A stretch of DNA of 16,405 bases from CASQEL01 sp036655975 (GTDB lineage Bacteria; Desulfobacterota; Desulfovibrionia; Desulfovibrionales; Desulfovibrionaceae): positions 1-16,405 of the forward strand of contig JAVVPD010000047.1 of NCBI GenBank assembly GCA_036655975.1. Reading direction: 5' to 3'. The notes beneath the pieces are model-generated. The model had not been told where the DNA came from, ran no database searches, and was given only the letters and a program-made list of their open reading frames with translations. Of the stretch, positions 1 to 7,167 are shown piece by piece. Position 1 is the first letter of the stretch. The number at the start of each line of letters is the position of its first letter. The translations under genes and the position numbers were made by a program.

Positions 1-114
1 GATAATATGCCCCATGGCATCACACACGAGGTGTTGAATCTGCGTGGGCTGTTCTAGAGAAGCCAGTGCATCATGGATGCTGTTCAATGACTGAAGGTGG
101 GTTGTGAATAGCAT
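1..114 (-). CDS. N-terminal fragment of an unidentified protein (cut by window edge)
   Basis: An open frame starts at an ATG (minus strand, 114-112) and stays open for 38 codons to the window edge. A clear GAGGT ribosome-binding site lies 5 nt upstream of the ATG, and a TTGACA box with AT-rich sequence lies further upstream, so the start is well supported. The visible peptide begins MLFTTHLQSL and contains a Cys-Asp-Ala-Met-Gly stretch near the cut. There is no signal peptide, so it is probably cytoplasmic. I do not recognise the family from this fragment and assign no function. Confidence 0.6.
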   Translation of the reverse strand, partial: MLFTTHLQSLNSIHDALASLEQPTQIQHLVCDAMGHII

Positions 115-140
115 AAATTACCTCGTTTTTTCTATCTTTT

Positions 141-163
141 ATATATAGATTTCTTGTTGTCAA
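141..163 (-). promoter_or_regulatory. Putative sigma70-like promoter for the leftmost gene
   Basis: On the minus strand there is a perfect TTGACA (163-158). It is followed by an AT-rich stretch containing TATAAA (spacing 14) and TAAAAG (spacing 16), either of which could serve as -10. The surrounding 120-310 region is strikingly AT-rich compared with the genes. The -35 is convincing; the exact -10 is uncertain. Confidence 0.4.
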
Positions 164-269
164 GAATTGTTTATATATATTTTAGCTGCAAAAATATATA
201 ATAATTTATATTATTTGTCACGCATAATTATATACCCCCATTTTTCATATCTTTTTTTATTTCATTGCC

Positions 270-293
270 TCCCCAAAAAAATATGTTTGGGGA
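270..293. repeat. 8-bp inverted repeat in the AT-rich intergenic region
   Basis: TCCCCAAA (270-277) and TTTGGGGA (286-293) form a perfect 8-bp palindromic pair with an 8-nt spacer. There is no U-tract on either strand, so it is not a standard terminator. It could be an operator or an RNA hairpin. It lies upstream of the partial gene and downstream of the terminator at 315-348. Confidence 0.4.
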
Positions 294-314
294 AAAGTAT
301 TTTTGACGCGACAA

Positions 315-348
315 AAAAAGCCTCTCCAGCATACTGAAGAGGCTTTTT
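315..348 (-). terminator. Intrinsic terminator, probably bidirectional
   Basis: The stem AAAAAGCCTCT (315-325) pairs with AGAGGCTTTTT (338-348). A secondary CAG/CTG pairing occurs in the loop. The flanking A-run and T-run give a U-tract on both strands. It sits 26 nt beyond the stop codon of the minus-strand gene ending at 374 and is the natural end of that transcript. Confidence 0.85.
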
Positions 349-373
349 ATTCGTGATAAAGTATACTAATTAG

Positions 374-1024
374 CTATGTTGGCTTCTTCAAGCTTTTGGG
401 GAGGGAGAAACGGCGTTGTTTTTTGATCTTGGTCACCCCGATAGGTTTCACCACTTGTCCTTCCAATTGCAGAGGCTTTTCAGATAATCCGAAAGGCAAC
501 CACTGGGTGACCGGCAGATCCATCCGCGCGAAGCCCTTGCCCGTAACATAGATGACCGGAATATTGCCCACGGCGGTTTCCGCCTGCAGCACTGTGGCAT
601 TGCTTGCGGGCATCATAGCGGCATGCAGGGGCCCTTGGGCTGGGCCGTCTGGCATAGGGGGCAGGGCTTGCGGGTCAGCCAATTGGGCCGCCGGCTCCAC
701 GGAGGTGTCCGGCAGTTTTTCCCCGTTGTCGGAGCGTAATAAAATTCGCAAAAAATCGTTACCCGTCTGGCCCACAAAAGTGACCATGGAGGTGCCGTCT
801 TTATCCGTCAACAGGCTGACGGGCACGGTGCCCCCGTGAATACCAATATAGGTAACACGCGCCCCTGCGGGCATATTCACCCACGGGGAAGCGGGGCCTA
901 TATCCCGCGCCTCACGACCATAGACGCTGGCAGCACTGTGGACAGGGCTTACCGCGAAAACAGACAGAGCCGGAAGGCAAAGTCCGCACAAGATCGCGCT
1001 ATACAAAACTTGAGAAAATTTCAT
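374..1024 (-). CDS. Exported hypothetical protein, 216 aa
   Basis: The frame is open upstream to 1090, but I place the start at the ATG at 1024. From there the protein begins with a classical Sec signal peptide (MKFSQVLYSAILCGLCLPAL, ending near Ala-Val-Ser-Pro-Val-His-Ser-Ala), and an AAGG lies about 9 nt upstream. The longer version would bury that signal behind 22 residues. The mature part has a short beta-rich region (about residues 45-105), a Pro/Ala-rich linker (about 110-150), a second small region, and a strongly basic tail (KIKKQRRFSLPKSLKKPT in the last 20 residues). No lipobox, haem motif or catalytic motif is visible. It is probably periplasmic. The next minus-strand gene upstream also encodes an exported protein, but an own promoter candidate lies between them. 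I do not recognise a family. Confidence 0.75.
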   Translation of the reverse strand: MKFSQVLYSAILCGLCLPALSVFAVSPVHSAASVYGREARDIGPASPWVNMPAGARVTYIGIHGGTVPVSLLTDKDGTSMVTFVGQTGNDFLRILLRSDNGEKLPDTSVEPAAQLADPQALPPMPDGPAQGPLHAAMMPASNATVLQAETAVGNIPVIYVTGKGFARMDLPVTQWLPFGLSEKPLQLEGQVVKPIGVTKIKKQRRFSLPKSLKKPT

Positions 1025-1116
1025 GGGGGGAACCTTGGACAATTGCGGAAAGAGGTGTCGTCGAAAAAAAGCACATGCCAAAAAGGACATGGAAAAAGAG
1101 GATCTGCGTATACAGA

Positions 1117-1145
1117 GATGTAGGTATTCTGTGCAGCCCTGTCAA
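1117..1145 (-). promoter_or_regulatory. Putative sigma70-like promoter for the exported hypothetical protein
   Basis: On the minus strand TTGACA (1145-1140) and TACATC (1122-1117) are separated by exactly 17 nt. The -35 is a perfect match; the -10 matches 3 of 6. Transcription would start about 85 nt before the ATG at 1024. Confidence 0.45.
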
Positions 1146-1171
1146 GCACTTTTATCGACCGGAAAAGAACG

Positions 1172-1191
1172 CTAAAATTATTATATTTTAG
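1172..1191. repeat. 7-bp AT-rich inverted repeat upstream of promoter
   Basis: CTAAAAT (1172-1178) and ATTTTAG (1185-1191) are perfect inverted copies with a 6-nt spacer. They lie about 27 nt upstream of the -35 box at 1140-1145 on the minus strand, a position that would suit a regulator-binding site. A weak terminator for the gene ending at 1236 is an alternative, though there is no U-tract. Confidence 0.3.
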
Positions 1192-1235
1192 TCTGATAGA
1201 AAAATATATTTCCTGTTTTTGCCGAGGGGTCTTGC

Positions 1236-2444
1236 CTAGGGTTGTTTAGATTTAGCCGCCCCGCCCGTGGTGGCAGAACGCCTGCCGCGCTTGGTGGGCC
1301 CGTTATTGACACCGCTGGTGCCAGGGGAGACGACAGGCGGCTTGGGGGCGGGGGTCAAATTGGGGGGCGGGGGGATAGAGGGCAAATGCTGCCTGTCACC
1401 CAGCGTCTCCAAAAAGAAACGTGCCAGCAGGGTTTCAAGCTCATGGTGAATGTTCAGACGTTCTGCCTGACTCACGGAATTGCACAGTTCGGGCAAATCG
1501 CGCTGAAACGAAGGCGGGCATGCGGCCATGAGTGAGGCCGCATCGGCATTTTTGAGCGTGAAAAATTGCGGGGCTGTACTGAACAGCTCGCGCAACGCGT
1601 CTGCATGCCAAGGGGCACGGTTGATGGTGTCTTTGCCCGCGCTGATCAGCAGCAGAGGAGGATAAAAATATTTGAGGCTTGCCTTGCTAAAGAGCATGCC
1701 ATAGGCCGGAGCCACGGCGGCCACGGCCTTGATGCGCTGATCGGCAAGGCTGACCTTGAGGGGCAGCTTCTCCAGCAGGGTACGCATACGGGCTGAGGCC
1801 CAAGGGGTGCAATAGGGATCGCCCTTACTCGCCTTGGCGCAATAGCCGGCCCAGCCCTCTTTGCTCAGCAGCGCCCCGCCCATAAGCAGGGCCGTGCTTC
1901 CCCCCGTGCCGAAGCCCACTATGCCAATGCGGTCGGGGTCGATGTGCTGCATGGTTTCGGGATGGCGCAGCACCGTATCCAAGGTGGCTTTCATTTGGAT
2001 GACCCTTTGGGTCAATTGGCGTAAGGTGAACAAATTTTGCATATTATTGGTATTGTCACCGTGGTGGGTGGGGGCCACAACCACAAAACCGCTGCGGGCT
2101 AAAAAGACCGCAAGGTCGTGGTGGGAAAAACGCCCCCCTGGGGAATCGTGGGACAAGAGGAGCAGGGGAAAGCGGCCCACGGCTTCTTTACCGTTGCGCG
2201 AGGCCAGAATTTTCCACGGATTATAGTTGACCACGGTGGGCTTACGCACGGAGGGGTACCACACGTTGATATTCAAACGTACGTTATTTTCAGGCAGCCA
2301 AATACCCAGCGTTTTGATGCCGGGATACAGGTTTTCAAATTCGGCTCGGGCAGGTGAGGGGAGGGCGCACAGAAACAGACACATGAGCAGTAGGCCGGGA
2401 GTGCAAAATACACGGGAAGGGAAAAACAAAAAGCTTTTCGGCAT
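1236..2444 (-). CDS. Exported alpha/beta-hydrolase-fold protein (COG4188/dienelactone-hydrolase-like) lacking catalytic residues
   Basis: 402 aa. Residues 1-34 form a Sec signal peptide ending Ala-Arg-Ala before Glu35, so the protein is exported. The core resembles predicted dienelactone hydrolases/PAF-acetylhydrolase-like proteins (COG4188): an oxyanion-side motif LLLSHDSPGGRFSHHDLA (95-112), VVVAPTHHGDN (121-131), the nucleophile elbow IGIVGFGTGGST (173-184), an acid-bearing strand LLLISAGKD (264-272), and the family-typical end HHELETLLARFF (333-344). The elbow should read G-x-S-x-G, but residue 179 is Gly (codon GGC). The segment aligned with the usual Ala-Gly-His-Phe catalytic histidine reads Ala-Asp-Ala-Ala (300-303). 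Both changes suggest a binding-only pseudo-enzyme. Residues 355-402 are a Pro/Gly-rich, basic tail. No strong ribosome-binding site is visible before the ATG, so the start rests on the signal peptide. The fold call is confident; the loss of activity is inferred from remembered family motifs. Confidence 0.8.
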   Translation of the reverse strand: MPKSFLFFPSRVFCTPGLLLMCLFLCALPSPARAEFENLYPGIKTLGIWLPENNVRLNINVWYPSVRKPTVVNYNPWKILASRNGKEAVGRFPLLLLSHDSPGGRFSHHDLAVFLARSGFVVVAPTHHGDNTNNMQNLFTLRQLTQRVIQMKATLDTVLRHPETMQHIDPDRIGIVGFGTGGSTALLMGGALLSKEGWAGYCAKASKGDPYCTPWASARMRTLLEKLPLKVSLADQRIKAVAAVAPAYGMLFSKASLKYFYPPLLLISAGKDTINRAPWHADALRELFSTAPQFFTLKNADAASLMAACPPSFQRDLPELCNSVSQAERLNIHHELETLLARFFLETLGDRQHLPSIPPPPNLTPAPKPPVVSPGTSGVNNGPTKRGRRSATTGGAAKSKQP

Positions 2445-2575
2445 AAGGTGTCGTGTTTCGAATAAAAAAATAGTGTTTGATGGAGGTTAGCTGCGGCTTG
2501 CCGTGTTGTGCTGCGCGCAAAGGTAGGGTACAAGACTGCTTAGCCCGCACAGGGTTATAAGGAGAACGTATTCCT

Positions 2576-3226
2576 ATGGAAGCTGTGGCATTTCTTATAG
2601 ACTTCATTCTGCATATTGACAAGCATTTGTTCGAGTTGGTTGCCCAGTACGGTACTTGGGTATATGCCCTGCTCTTTTTTATTATTTTTTGCGAAACAGG
2701 TTTGGTTGTGACCCCTTTTTTGCCCGGCGATTCCCTGCTTTTCGCCTCGGGGGTGGTTGCTGGGGCGGGGCTGTTGGGCTACCCGCAGGTGTTGGTAGCG
2801 CTCTTGGTGGCAGGGGTTTTGGGGGATGCCGTTAATTATAGCATCGGGCGCTTTGTCGGGCCTTCTATTTTTAAAAAAGACACGCGCTTTATCAAAAAAG
2901 CGCACTTGCTTAAAGCGCATGCCTTTTACGAAAAGCATGGCGGCAAAGCCATTGTGCTGGCGCGTTTTATCCCTATTGTGCGTACCTTTGCGCCTTTTGT
3001 GGCGGGAATTGCGTTAATGAATCCCGGCACCTTCTTTTTGTTCAATGTCAGTGGCTGCGTGCTGTGGGTCGGCTCACTGGTTTCCGCAGGCTATTTTTTG
3101 GGGCATACGCCCTTTGTCCGTGATAATTTTGCGCTTATTGTGTACGTGATTATTATTATATCAGTGTTGCCTGTCGTGATCGAAGTATTGAAGTCGTGGA
3201 AAGTGAAGAAAAGCCCTACGGAATAA
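2576..3226 (+). CDS. DedA-family inner-membrane protein
   Basis: 216 aa, the usual length for DedA/Tvp38-like proteins. These are polytopic inner-membrane proteins linked to envelope homeostasis, proton-motive-force-dependent resistance and lipid-carrier recycling. Family residues are all present: the acidic pair E40 and D52 in ETGLVVTPFLPGDSLL, D84 in GDAVNYSIGR, and the two arginines R130 and R136 in ARFIPIVRTFAPFVAG. These correspond to the functionally required acidic and Arg residues of E. coli YqjA/YghB. Hydrophobic segments lie at about 28-45, 54-83, 138-172 and 185-203, and the C-terminus is short and basic. An AAGGAG lies 11 nt before the ATG. It is first in a run with the ABC exporter genes (12-nt gap to the next), which suggests a shared envelope-stress or efflux role. 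Its exact substrate cannot be read from the sequence. Confidence 0.92.
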   Translation: MEAVAFLIDFILHIDKHLFELVAQYGTWVYALLFFIIFCETGLVVTPFLPGDSLLFASGVVAGAGLLGYPQVLVALLVAGVLGDAVNYSIGRFVGPSIFKKDTRFIKKAHLLKAHAFYEKHGGKAIVLARFIPIVRTFAPFVAGIALMNPGTFFLFNVSGCVLWVGSLVSAGYFLGHTPFVRDNFALIVYVIIIISVLPVVIEVLKSWKVKKSPTE

Positions 3227-3238
3227 GAGAGTCCTACC

Positions 3239-4240
3239 ATGCCCCTGCCTCCTGTGCGTGTGCGGATAGCCCTTGCTGTCCTTGTTGTCAGCTGTGTGCT
3301 GTACTTTGTTGTGCGCGGCACGCTCCCCACGGCGGATACCCTCACCTTGTACGGCAATGTGGATATCCGGCAGGTGGAATTGGCTTTCCGAGTGGGCGGG
3401 CGTATGGATCATGTGGCGGTAGACGAAGGGGATGCCGTGCAAGCGGGGCAATTGTTGGCCCGTTTGGATGCTCAGCCTTTAGAAGACGCCTTGCGGCGGG
3501 CCACCGCCGAGCTTGCCATGCAGCAGGCTGAATTAGACAAGATGCGACTGGGCTATCGCCCTGAAGATGTGGAGCAGGCCCGCGCCGCCTTGAGCGGGCA
3601 GGAATCCACATTGATGTTAGCCCGCCAGAGCCTTGACCGGGTTTCGCGTCTTTACGCGCAGCGCGCCGTGGCACAAAAGGAATTGGACAGCGCGCAGGCG
3701 AACGCCCGCGAAGCTGTGGCAAGGGTGGACGCAGCCCGCGAGCAATTACGCCTGATGCGGAGCGGCTATCGTGCAGAAGACATCAACCGCCAGCAGGCCG
3801 CTGTGGATGCGGCACAAGCCGCTGTGGATGCCGCCCGAACCAATGTGGCGGATACCAGCCTGTACGCGCCGCAAGAGGGTATTGTGCTCACCCGAGTGCG
3901 TGAGCAGGGGGCCGTAGTGCAGGGCGGGCAAACCGTGCTGACCCTGACCCTGAATACCCCTACGTGGGTGCGCGCCTTTGTGACCCAACCGCAATTGGGG
4001 AATATCCACCCTGGGCAGCCGGTGCTGTTGCAGATTGACGCCACCCCGGGGGTGACCTATCGGGGCACGGTGGGTTTTATTTCTCCGGCAGCGGAATTCA
4101 CACCAAAGACGGTAGAAACAAAAGAAATTCGTAATGATCTGGTATTCCGTTTTCGGGTACTGGTGGAAAATCCGGGGCAGGTTATGCGCCAAGGCATGCC
4201 CGTCACACTGACCTTGCGTAAGGACGGAGGCACACCGTGA
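3239..4240 (+). CDS. ybhG: HlyD-family membrane fusion protein of ABC exporter (YbhG-like)
   Basis: 333 aa periplasmic adaptor anchored by one N-terminal membrane helix (about 9-26). A split lipoyl/biotinyl-type domain flanks a long coiled coil: first half about 48-80 (FRVGGRMDHVAVDEGDAVQAG), second half about 205-240 (LYAPQEGIVLTRV). The helical hairpin (about 82-204) contains two copies of a Gly-Tyr-Arg-x-Glu-Asp-(Val/Ile) motif at 105-111 and 176-182, typical of YbhG-type adaptors. A beta-barrel domain follows (about 241-330). The stop overlaps the next gene's GTG start by 4 nt (GTGA), indicating translational coupling to the ATPase. Together with the following genes it should link the permeases to an outer-membrane channel, but no TolC-like gene is in the window. 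The symbol is by similarity of sequence and gene order. Confidence 0.88.
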   Translation: MPLPPVRVRIALAVLVVSCVLYFVVRGTLPTADTLTLYGNVDIRQVELAFRVGGRMDHVAVDEGDAVQAGQLLARLDAQPLEDALRRATAELAMQQAELDKMRLGYRPEDVEQARAALSGQESTLMLARQSLDRVSRLYAQRAVAQKELDSAQANAREAVARVDAAREQLRLMRSGYRAEDINRQQAAVDAAQAAVDAARTNVADTSLYAPQEGIVLTRVREQGAVVQGGQTVLTLTLNTPTWVRAFVTQPQLGNIHPGQPVLLQIDATPGVTYRGTVGFISPAAEFTPKTVETKEIRNDLVFRFRVLVENPGQVMRQGMPVTLTLRKDGGTP

Positions 4241-6000
4241 CCAGCGGGGCACCCGTGATAGTTGCGGAACCAGCCCCTATCATTACCTTGCAAGATGTGG
4301 TTAAGGTTTTTCCCACGGCTCCGCCGACCACGCCCCCCGCCCTAGGTGGTATTTCTGCCTTTGTGCCTTCTGGCGCCATTGTGGGTTTGGTGGGGCCGGA
4401 CGCGGCGGGGAAAACCACGTTGATGCGTTTGCTGGCAGGGCTGCTTTTGCCCACCAGCGGCTCCATTTCCATGGCGACCACCGATATCGGGTATATGCCG
4501 CAGCGTTTTGGACTGTACGAAGACTTATCCGTGCTGGACAATTTGACCTTACACGCCGAATTGCGCGGCCTAGAGGGGGCAAAGCGCACGCAGATGTTTG
4601 GTACGCTGCTGACCTTCACGGCCTTAACCCCCTTTGTAAACCGACTGGCGGGTAAACTTTCAGGGGGGATGAAACAAAAATTGGGTTTGGCCTGCGCCTT
4701 ATTGACGACCCCGCGTCTGCTCTTGCTGGACGAGCCTGGCGTGGGGGTTGATCCTTTGTCCCGCCGCGAATTGTGGCGCATGGTTCACCAATTGGCGGGC
4801 AAGGGAATGTCTGTTGTCTGGTCAACGTCGTATATGGACGAGGCGCAGCGCTGTAGCCATGTGCTTATGCTTGAGCAAGGTCGGCTGGTGTATGAAGGCG
4901 CGCCCCAAACCTTGATGCAGCGGGTTCAGGGGCGGGTATTTCAGGTGCAGGCCGCTGCCAGCGGCACGGCGCGCATGTTGGCGGCTTTGTCGCAGAGTGC
5001 GGGTGTGCGTGATGCCCTGATTCAGGGGAGTAAAATACGCTTGCTGCTGGCCCCAGATGCGGACAAAGCCCGCATTGCCGCGCAGGCGGGGGGGCAGCTG
5101 TGCACGGTGGCCCCGTGCCTTGAGGACGCGTATATGGATACGGTGGGCGGGATTGATCAGCGGCCTTCGCCCTTTGCGGACATCCTCCAGACACAGCGTG
5201 TTTGTGCGCGTGGGGGGGATGCGCCGCCGATTATTGTTGCCGAAGGGCTAACCCGTTTGTTTGGGGACTTTGTGGCGGCGAACAATATCAGTTTTAGCGT
5301 GGGGGCGGGAAAAATTTTTGGCCTGCTCGGGCCCAATGGCGCGGGCAAGTCTACCACCTTTCGTATGCTCTGCGGTTTACTGCGGCCCACGCGCGGTGCC
5401 TGTTTTGTGGCAGGCACCAATCTATTGAAGGCGCGGGAAGCCGCGCGGGCCAAGCTTGGCTATATGGCGCAAAAATTTTCTTTATACGGTGAATTGACCG
5501 TACAGCAGAACATGAATTTGATGGCGGATTTATATGATATCCCGCGTCAAGAGCAGCGCAGCCGTATTGAGCAGCGCATGGAAGCTTTGGATATTGCCCC
5601 CTTTGCCAAGGTACAGGCGGGAGACTTGCCGCTGGGGCACAAACAGCGCCTTGCCATGGCCTGTGCCACTCTGCACAATCCTCCCGTGTTGTTTTTGGAC
5701 GAACCCACCTCTGGGGTAGACCCGCGCACCCGTCGTGATTTCTGGAAGCATATCAGCGCGATGACCCAAAACGGTGTGGCCGTGCTGGTGACAACCCATT
5801 TTATGGAAGAGGCGGAATATTGCGACGAGATAGCCCTCATTATCCACGGCAGCATGATCGCACGCGGCACACCGGACGACTTGAAAACCCGTTGTCCGCA
5901 TCAATTTCTCGACGCAGGCAGGAGTGACCCCACCCTTGAAGACGCGTTTATCGCCTACATTCAAGCGGACAACGCCGCCCCGCACGAAGGACACGCATGA
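4237..6000 (+). CDS. ybhF: ABC exporter ATPase with two fused nucleotide-binding domains (YbhF-like)
   Basis: 587 aa starting at GTG, overlapping the previous stop by 4 nt. NBD1: Walker A GPDAAGKTT (53-61), signature LSGGM (141-145), Walker B LLLLDEP (161-167), but Ser198 where the switch His should be (WSTSYMDEA). NBD2 (about 330-560): Walker A GPNGAGKST (365-373), signature LPLGHKQR (464-471) instead of LSGGxxQR, Walker B VLFLDEP (484-490), His521 present. In the folded dimer the site made of NBD1 Walker motifs plus NBD2 signature would therefore be degenerate, and the other site consensus. The two-NBD architecture and LPLG signature are typical of YbhF, which powers two different ABC-2 permeases. 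It ends in an ATGA overlap with the next gene. The transported substrate is unknown; drug or cation efflux is reported for the E. coli system. Confidence 0.92.
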   Translation: MTSGAPVIVAEPAPIITLQDVVKVFPTAPPTTPPALGGISAFVPSGAIVGLVGPDAAGKTTLMRLLAGLLLPTSGSISMATTDIGYMPQRFGLYEDLSVLDNLTLHAELRGLEGAKRTQMFGTLLTFTALTPFVNRLAGKLSGGMKQKLGLACALLTTPRLLLLDEPGVGVDPLSRRELWRMVHQLAGKGMSVVWSTSYMDEAQRCSHVLMLEQGRLVYEGAPQTLMQRVQGRVFQVQAAASGTARMLAALSQSAGVRDALIQGSKIRLLLAPDADKARIAAQAGGQLCTVAPCLEDAYMDTVGGIDQRPSPFADILQTQRVCARGGDAPPIIVAEGLTRLFGDFVAANNISFSVGAGKIFGLLGPNGAGKSTTFRMLCGLLRPTRGACFVAGTNLLKAREAARAKLGYMAQKFSLYGELTVQQNMNLMADLYDIPRQEQRSRIEQRMEALDIAPFAKVQAGDLPLGHKQRLAMACATLHNPPVLFLDEPTSGVDPRTRRDFWKHISAMTQNGVAVLVTTHFMEEAEYCDEIALIIHGSMIARGTPDDLKTRCPHQFLDAGRSDPTLEDAFIAYIQADNAAPHEGHA

Positions 6001-7166
6001 TGCCTTTGGCTCCTTACCCTCCGCATTCCTTCAGTGCCTACGCCCGATGGTGCAAACAATTGGCGGCTCTGGTGCGGAAGGAATTCAAACAGATTGTGCG
6101 CGATCCCTCGTCGTATTTGGTTGCGGTGATTCTGCCCATGATTTTTTTGCTCCTGTTTGGCTATGGTATCACTCTGGACGCGGGTGTCATGCATATTGCG
6201 GTGCTGGACGAAAGCGGCACGCCCGCGAGCAGCGCCATCAGCGCAGAATTTGCCCATTCACCTAATTTTACGGTGCGCCCTGTCTTGTCCCGCGCTCACG
6301 CCGCCCAATTGATGCGTGATAGTGAAATTGCGGGTTTGGTGGTTTTTCCCTCCAATTTTGATACCCTGCTGACGATGGAAGGCCGTCATGAGAGCGTGTC
6401 CCCAGTACAGGTTATTGTGTCCGGTGCGGAGCCCAACACCGCCAGCTTTATTCAGGCCTATAGTCAGGGGGTTATTGATACCTGGCAGAGCACCCGCGCG
6501 GGTACTCTGCTGCGCCGTCCCATCGCGCTGGAGCCGCGCATCTGGTTTAATCCCGCCGCCATGAGCCGCTGGTTTCTCGTACCCGGCTCCATTACCGTGG
6601 TGATGACCCTCATTGGTACTATGCTCACGGCTTTAGTGATTGCCCGCGAATGGGAGCGCGGCACGATGGAATCGCTCTATGCTAGCCCTGTGACGCGCAT
6701 GCAGATTTTACTGGGGAAGCTGATTCCCTATTATTGTATGGGGATGTGTTCCATGTCTCTCTGCGCGCTGGCGGGGGTGTATTTGTTTGAGGTGCCCTTC
6801 CACGGATCTATTTTTGCCCTTTTTGTGCTGTCTACCGCGTTTTTGATTCCCGCCTTGGGGCAGGGCCTGTTTATTTCTATCCTTACCAAAGAACAATTAC
6901 TGGCCGCGCAAGCCGGGCTGCTGACGGCCTTTCTCCCCGCGGTCATTCTTTCGGGCTTTATTTTTGATATCAATAGCATGCCTCGCGTCCTGCAAATTAT
7001 CACCTTTGTAGTGCCCGCGCGGCATTTTAACGTGAGCCTGCAAACCGTGTTTCTGGCGGGGGATATTTGGGCGGTCTTTGTGCCCGGCATGGCCTATATG
7101 CTTGGGCTTGGGCTGGTGCTGCTGACCCTGACCTATCGCCGGCTTATTAAAAGATTGGACGCCTAA
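5997..7166 (+). CDS. ybhS: ABC-2 type permease subunit (YbhS-like)
   Basis: 389 aa. One N-terminal membrane helix (about 39-58) follows the typical coupling segment RKEFKQIVRDPSSYL. A large periplasmic domain (about 60-185) follows, then a C-terminal membrane bundle of about five helices (about 190-385). The conserved ABC-2 cytoplasmic motif REWERGTMESLYASPVTR is at about 220-237. The ATG overlaps the ATPase stop (ATGA); a second in-frame ATG directly follows and could be the real start. It ends 1 nt before the next permease gene. With that partner it should form the heterodimeric membrane channel driven by the double ATPase. Confidence 0.9.
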   Translation: MMPLAPYPPHSFSAYARWCKQLAALVRKEFKQIVRDPSSYLVAVILPMIFLLLFGYGITLDAGVMHIAVLDESGTPASSAISAEFAHSPNFTVRPVLSRAHAAQLMRDSEIAGLVVFPSNFDTLLTMEGRHESVSPVQVIVSGAEPNTASFIQAYSQGVIDTWQSTRAGTLLRRPIALEPRIWFNPAAMSRWFLVPGSITVVMTLIGTMLTALVIAREWERGTMESLYASPVTRMQILLGKLIPYYCMGMCSMSLCALAGVYLFEVPFHGSIFALFVLSTAFLIPALGQGLFISILTKEQLLAAQAGLLTAFLPAVILSGFIFDINSMPRVLQIITFVVPARHFNVSLQTVFLAGDIWAVFVPGMAYMLGLGLVLLTLTYRRLIKRLDA

Positions 7167-7167
7167 C

